Notes under the pieces: generated by a model
The model's database searches: none
Seen by the model: the letters and a program-made list of their open reading frames with translations, nothing else
Told to the model about the DNA's origin: nothing
Assembly: GCA_000987045.1 (NCBI GenBank)
Contig: LAKY01000016.1
Location: 1 to 64,000, forward strand
Source of the DNA: Clostridiales bacterium PH28_bin88
Lineage (GTDB): Bacteria; Bacillota; PH28-bin88
Reading direction: 5' to 3'
Length of the DNA stretch: 64,000 nt
Program-made: the position numbers and the translations under genes
In this document: positions 60,757-64,000 of the stretch, one piece after another
Numbering within the stretch: the stretch's first letter is position 1
How the letters are laid out: the number at the start of each line of letters is the position of its first letter

Positions 60757-61458
60757 TCATAACACGACAGGTACGGAATCTTCCAGGGTAATTATTCCAG
60801 GACTTACTGAACAACGGTAAGCATACGCTTCCACTCCCCGGACAAAGGCTTCCCGTAAGGCTTTGGCGAATAAGGGGTCGGTAGAGTCGTTGGCGGAAAA
60901 CTTTACAGCGTCATCACGCTGGATTAAAAAAAGGACCACACAGCGGTACCCGTTCTCTACCGCGTGACTTAACTCAGTCAGGTGCCTGGTTCCCCGGGTG
61001 GTGGGTGCATCAGGGAAACGGGCTACTCCCCGCTCCACCAGGGTCACGGATTTGACCTCCAGCAAGCAAGACCGGTGCGGATCACCTGAAAGCAAAAAAT
61101 CAAACCGGCTGCTGCCGAAAACATACTCCCGCCGACATTCACGGTAACCCACCAGTTCAGGAATAACTCCTAACCTTATCGCCGTGAATACCAGGTCGTT
61201 GGGTATCCGGGTATCTACCGATACTAGTTGTCCCGATGGGTGGGTGGCCATGACTATCTCCCAGCAGGTCTTGCGGTTGCCTTTTGCTTTTTCGGTCACC
61301 AATACGCAGTTGCCCGGGAAAAGCAATTCCCGTAACCGGCCGGAATTAGGTACGTGAGCATACTGCCTTAGTCCCGCTAGGTCAACAACTGCCAGGAACC
61401 TGTTCACTCTTTCGATCAAGGTTGCTTCCCGGAGTGGAGAAGTCTTAATGGAAACCAT
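60757..61458 (-). CDS. sfsA: SfsA-family nuclease
   Basis: 233 residues. SfsA ('sugar fermentation stimulation') proteins have an OB-fold and a nuclease-like core. Visible motifs: ERVNRFLAVV near residue 17, HVPNSGRLRELLFPG near 37, FDFLLSG near 125, LLEVKSVTLVE near 137 with the catalytic E-x-K, and FPDAPTTRGTRHL near 155. Start ATG at 61458 with GGAGGG; the longer frame to 61554 is only repeat copy G. Confidence 0.93.
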   Translation of the reverse strand: MVSIKTSPLREATLIERVNRFLAVVDLAGLRQYAHVPNSGRLRELLFPGNCVLVTEKAKGNRKTCWEIVMATHPSGQLVSVDTRIPNDLVFTAIRLGVIPELVGYRECRREYVFGSSRFDFLLSGDPHRSCLLEVKSVTLVERGVARFPDAPTTRGTRHLTELSHAVENGYRCVVLFLIQRDDAVKFSANDSTDPLFAKALREAFVRGVEAYAYRCSVSPGIITLEDSVPVVL

Positions 61459-61498
61459 GTGCCCTCCTGCCAATGACTTATGATGCCGGGCAAAACAG

Positions 61499-61588
61499 TA
61501 AAGAAAACTTGGCTTGCGCCGAGCCTTTGGCGCAGGCGGAAGCCTTAGTTGCACTTATGCCACAGAAAGTTATACTTTCTGATGGTGT
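61499..61588 (+). repeat. modular palindromic element, copy G
   Basis: A plain 90-bp unit: TAAAGAAAACTTGG at the left, CAGAAAGT/ACTTTCTG near the right, ending GATGGTGT against an A-run that is the T-run of the next terminator. The reading frame used by copy A inside the YkgJ gene is also open for all 30 codons here. Confidence 0.92.
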
Positions 61589-61615
61589 AAAAAAGCCTCG
61601 ACTAACCGTCGAGGC
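61589..61615 (-). terminator. rho-independent terminator
   Basis: On the minus strand GCCTCGAC-GGTTA-GTCGAGGC is followed by TTTTTTA. It closes the small cysteine-rich gene at 61648-61800. Confidence 0.87.
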
Positions 61616-61647
61616 AGTGGTTCGCTCGCCTCATGAATCACCTTTAT

Positions 61648-61800
61648 TCACCAATATCCCCACTGGGAACGCTGGTATTTCATATAACACTCCTTGCACA
61701 GGGATCGTGAAGAGAAAAGTTCATGAACCTGGTGAAGGCGCTCCTTGCGGGACGGCTTTCCACACCTCTGGCAGCATGCTATTTCAGTAACCTTGGCCAT
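61648..61800 (-). CDS. small cysteine-rich, zinc-ribbon-like protein (50 residues)
   Basis: Found by direct reading. ATG at 61800 with GAAGGTGA 7 bases upstream; strong terminator downstream. The peptide has CCQRCG at residues 9-14 and CKEC at 35-38, a likely one-zinc knuckle, in a basic chain ending in RSQWGYW. No family recognised. It lies downstream of the chemotaxis receptor gene with an 80-base gap. Confidence 0.7.
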   Translation of the reverse strand: MAKVTEIACCQRCGKPSRKERLHQVHELFSSRSLCKECYMKYQRSQWGYW

Positions 61801-61880
61801 GCTATTTCACCTTCGTAATAAGAATTGCAACATTAGCATAACCCTTTAGCCACCGATTATGCCCCCGCCGGCTTACTGTT

Positions 61881-63524
61881 TTACTTGTTCACCTTAAAGC
61901 GCTTGACTAGCTTTTGCAGTTCCTGAGCCGTCTTAGACAGTTGAGCGGCACTGGCCGCAATTTCTTCTATCATGGCAGTTTGTTCCTGAAGAGAACTTGA
62001 CACTGACTGCACCCCGGACGCAGCTTGGCCCGAGATCTCCATGGCCCTATTTGTAACCCGGGATAGGACCGCAGCGCCTTCGTTCAAGCTGCCCGCCAGT
62101 TCCGAGTTAACCTTAATCTGGGAAGCCGTCTGCTCCACCGCCGAAATAATTTTTTGAATAACCCCGCCCATGTTGGTGATAACCTCTGTCCCTACCCGAA
62201 CCTGTTCAGCTCCTGTACTCATGGCACGGACCGCTTCAGCGGTTTTACCCTGGGTTTGGCTGATGATGCTCATTATTTCCTGGGCAGAGCGAGAAGATTG
62301 CTCTGCCAGCTTGCGCACTTCTTCAGCCACGACGGCAAACCCCCGTCCCTGTTCCCCCGCTCTCGCGGCTTCGATAGCCGCATTCAAAGCCAACAGGTTT
62401 GTTTGGTCGGCGATTTCGGTAATAGCGTTAACTATATTGCCAATCCGCCGCGACTTTTCCTCCAGATCGTTGATTACCAGTGAGGACATCTCCACAGATC
62501 GGCGGATACTACCCATCTGCTCGATGGATTGATCAACAGCCTGTACTCCTTCGCCGGCAACCTCCAAGGTTTTCCGTGACAGGTTGACAGCCTCCACGCT
62601 ATTCTGCGCCATCAGTTCCGCATTGCGGCAGATCTGCTGTGTGACCTCCCTGGCATCATTCATCCCGTCGCTTTGCTCTTGAGCGCCGGAAGCTACCTCC
62701 TGTATCACCGTGGCGATCTCCTCGGAAGCCTTGCTCACTTCTTCAGTGGCTTTCGCCTGTCCCTCCACCGCCTCCAGTACGGTCCGGACCGCCTGATCCA
62801 GTTCAGACATGATATTCTTTAATCCCAGGGTGAGTTTGTTCATCTCAAAGGCCACCTGACCCAGCTCATCCCTGGAAGAAGGCTTGACAGACGCGGTTAA
62901 GTCACCGGTCGCCATTAACTTCGAACTGGTAAAGACACCATCTAAAGCCTGGAAAACAATCCGCTTTAACCAGACAGAACCAAGTATCCCCAGTAACATG
63001 CCTAGAACAGGCCACCACCACAAATCCCGCGCGGCATAGCCCAAAACAGCGGCCACTCCCGCAGGTACCACCACTGGCAATAAAGTCGCCAGGTAAATCT
63101 TGGGGGAAAACTTGCTAAATAAAACCACCCGCCCTACCCGGAGGCTCGCAAGATGATGTTCTCCCACAATTACCGGCGCCGCTGCATCAATCAGTACTTC
63201 CCCCGTGTTACGGTAATATACCTGGGTTAAAGGTTCTCTGGTACGTGCCGCCTTGATACCTACTGGATCGTTAAAAAGTACACCTTCCCGCAGACGGTTT
63301 GTATGTAAAAGCGCCCGGCCCTCCAGGTCCACCAGTACCACATATTCATCCCTATCAAGGTTGGCATCCAGGATCTTCCTTAGTTCCTCCTGAGCCGACG
63401 AAAAGGAACCCGACTGGGTAATGGTTTCTTTACACAGGCTAGCTACCTGTTCAACCTTAGCCAGTAGTTTGAGGGCATCTCTGCTTCGCACCAATTTCTC
63501 TTCTTTAATCATACCTCCTGCCAC
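61881..63524 (-). CDS. methyl-accepting chemotaxis protein
   Basis: About 547 residues. An N-terminal sensing part (about 20-145) contains [18 protein letters not shown] and resembles a small PAS/Cache-like domain. Two membrane helices follow near 145-190, then a HAMP-like linker and the signalling domain, with the hairpin tip [20 protein letters not shown] near 372 (first part) and [20 protein letters not shown]. Start GTG at 63524 is 7 bases after GGAGG; an ATG at 63512 is also possible. The sensing domain is probably cytosolic or membrane-near because it precedes both helices. Confidence 0.92.
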   Translation of the reverse strand: MAGGMIKEEKLVRSRDALKLLAKVEQVASLCKETITQSGSFSSAQEELRKILDANLDRDEYVVLVDLEGRALLHTNRLREGVLFNDPVGIKAARTREPLTQVYYRNTGEVLIDAAAPVIVGEHHLASLRVGRVVLFSKFSPKIYLATLLPVVVPAGVAAVLGYAARDLWWWPVLGMLLGILGSVWLKRIVFQALDGVFTSSKLMATGDLTASVKPSSRDELGQVAFEMNKLTLGLKNIMSELDQAVRTVLEAVEGQAKATEEVSKASEEIATVIQEVASGAQEQSDGMNDAREVTQQICRNAELMAQNSVEAVNLSRKTLEVAGEGVQAVDQSIEQMGSIRRSVEMSSLVINDLEEKSRRIGNIVNAITEIADQTNLLALNAAIEAARAGEQGRGFAVVAEEVRKLAEQSSRSAQEIMSIISQTQGKTAEAVRAMSTGAEQVRVGTEVITNMGGVIQKIISAVEQTASQIKVNSELAGSLNEGAAVLSRVTNRAMEISGQAASGVQSVSSSLQEQTAMIEEIAASAAQLSKTAQELQKLVKRFKVNK

Positions 63525-63694
63525 GCTACCCCCTCCTTCGTCGATGTAATTCTGCTTATTGCGGCTAATTCCTGCCAGTTTCGCCCTTGTGAACAAATGA
63601 TTTTACCAATTCTGATAATTGCCGATTGCTTCTTCCTACTATTCCCCTACAGTTCAAGTATTAATATTAGCGCCGGGCGGTGCCCGGCGCCTAC

Positions 63695-64000
63695 TTATTC
63701 ACTTTCCCCATTGCCTTTCCCCTTGCACTTGGGGCATAGTCCATAAAACTCCAACCGGTGGTGGAATACCTGCAGGCCCGTAATACGGGCAACGTCCTGC
63801 TCAAGTTTGTCCATTACCGGAAGTTCCAGGTCAGTTACCTGGCCACATCCCTCGCAAACAAAGTGGTAATGGTTAAGCGGGTTACCGTCAAAACGGCTGA
63901 AAGTGCTGCCGTAGTTCAACTCCATGATCTCCCCGGCATCCCGCAGAACATTGAGATTTCGGTAGACCGTCCCAAGACTGATCTCCGGCAATTCCTTTCT
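63695..64000 (-). CDS. Fur-family regulator (PerR-like), cut by window edge
   Basis: The C-terminal 101 codons of a ferric-uptake-regulator-family protein; the frame runs off the right edge. Visible: the end of the winged helix (ISLGTVYRNLNVLRDAGEI), the metal-binding NHYHFVCEGCG, and a second CPKC near the end, giving the two CxxC pairs of the structural zinc site. The pattern is closer to PerR/Zur than to Fur itself, but the missing half prevents a firm call. Confidence 0.88.
   Translation of the reverse strand, partial: RKELPEISLGTVYRNLNVLRDAGEIMELNYGSTFSRFDGNPLNHYHFVCEGCGQVTDLELPVMDKLEQDVARITGLQVFHHRLEFYGLCPKCKGKGNGESE

Noticed and set aside
61459-61554. A longer SfsA start at 61554
   Set aside because: The extension is repeat copy G read on the minus strand; the ATG at 61458 follows GGAGGG.
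2151-61588. CRISPR array
   Set aside because: The repeats are dispersed, larger than CRISPR repeats, and lack regular spacers or cas genes.

Overview
The window comes from a spore-forming, Gram-positive-type Clostridia, most like the Peptococcaceae group (Desulfotomaculum/Pelotomaculum-like). The evidence is the unbroken set spoIIR, sigG, sigE, spoIIGA, spoVE and spoVD, an ileS T-box, meso-DAP-type MurE, frequent TTG/GTG starts with strong GGAGG sites, and moderately high GC. The genus is an inference from gene order and style, not from a database match. Nearly all genes lie on the minus strand, so transcription runs from high to low coordinates. The exceptions are the first two genes, a DUF1540 gene and a two-component pair.

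Layout by coordinate. 1-6.6 kb: a small membrane protein, a flavin-binding protein, an operon lspA-rluD-DUF2007-YkgJ-pduL, then DUF1540, yteA, DUF5665 and a second pduL. 6.8-10.3 kb: ileS under a T-box leader. 10.2-16.6 kb: the ylm/divIVA cluster (pgeF, HlyD-like, yggS, sepF, proC, yggT, ylmH, divIVA, a divergent phosphorylase-like gene). 16.6-18.8 kb: a NarL-type sensor kinase and regulator. 19.2-24.0 kb: nrdR, ymxH, spoIIR, sigG, sigE, spoIIGA. 24.6-44.7 kb: a full division and cell wall (dcw) cluster from mraZ to ftsZ, with a MraZ-type promoter. 44.8-46.4 kb: a PHP phosphoesterase and a small-multidrug-export-family protein. 46.6-52.3 kb: a seven-gene sulfur and amino-acid operon (thiF, short sulfite reductase, tusA, ThiS-like carrier, cysK, M20 amidohydrolase, core-MetE-like). 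52.9-54.7 kb: ROK kinase, MoaD-like carrier and class II aldolase. 55-64 kb: a rubredoxin-like peptide, a TPR protein, an orphan ResD-type regulator, a MoxR/CoxE pair, Crp/Fnr, sfsA, a chemotaxis receptor and a Fur-family gene cut by the window edge.

The most unusual material is between the genes, and once inside a gene. A family of ~90-bp modular palindromic elements (TAAAGAAAACTTGG at one end, a CAGAAAG/CTTTCTG hairpin near the other) occurs at seven places. One copy sits in frame inside the YkgJ-family gene and adds exactly 30 codons; one supplies the murG stop codon; several are nested; several abut terminator T-runs. A second, unrelated ~245-bp repeat occurs three times and has a conserved stem with compensatory base changes, as expected of a structured RNA. 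A third type is a long GTCGTC-type inverted repeat inside the dcw operon. A one-off ~160-bp structured element follows the core-MetE-like gene.

Five small genes were found by reading the sequence directly or by trimming a longer frame: 18825-18983, 54969-55076 (RCKP-type rubredoxin-like), 59376-59528 (resembles the first helix of an MFS carrier), 59743-59868 and 61648-61800 (Cys-rich). Many starts were moved inward to a codon with a proper Shine-Dalgarno site, because some longer frames run back into a repeat or a neighbouring gene.
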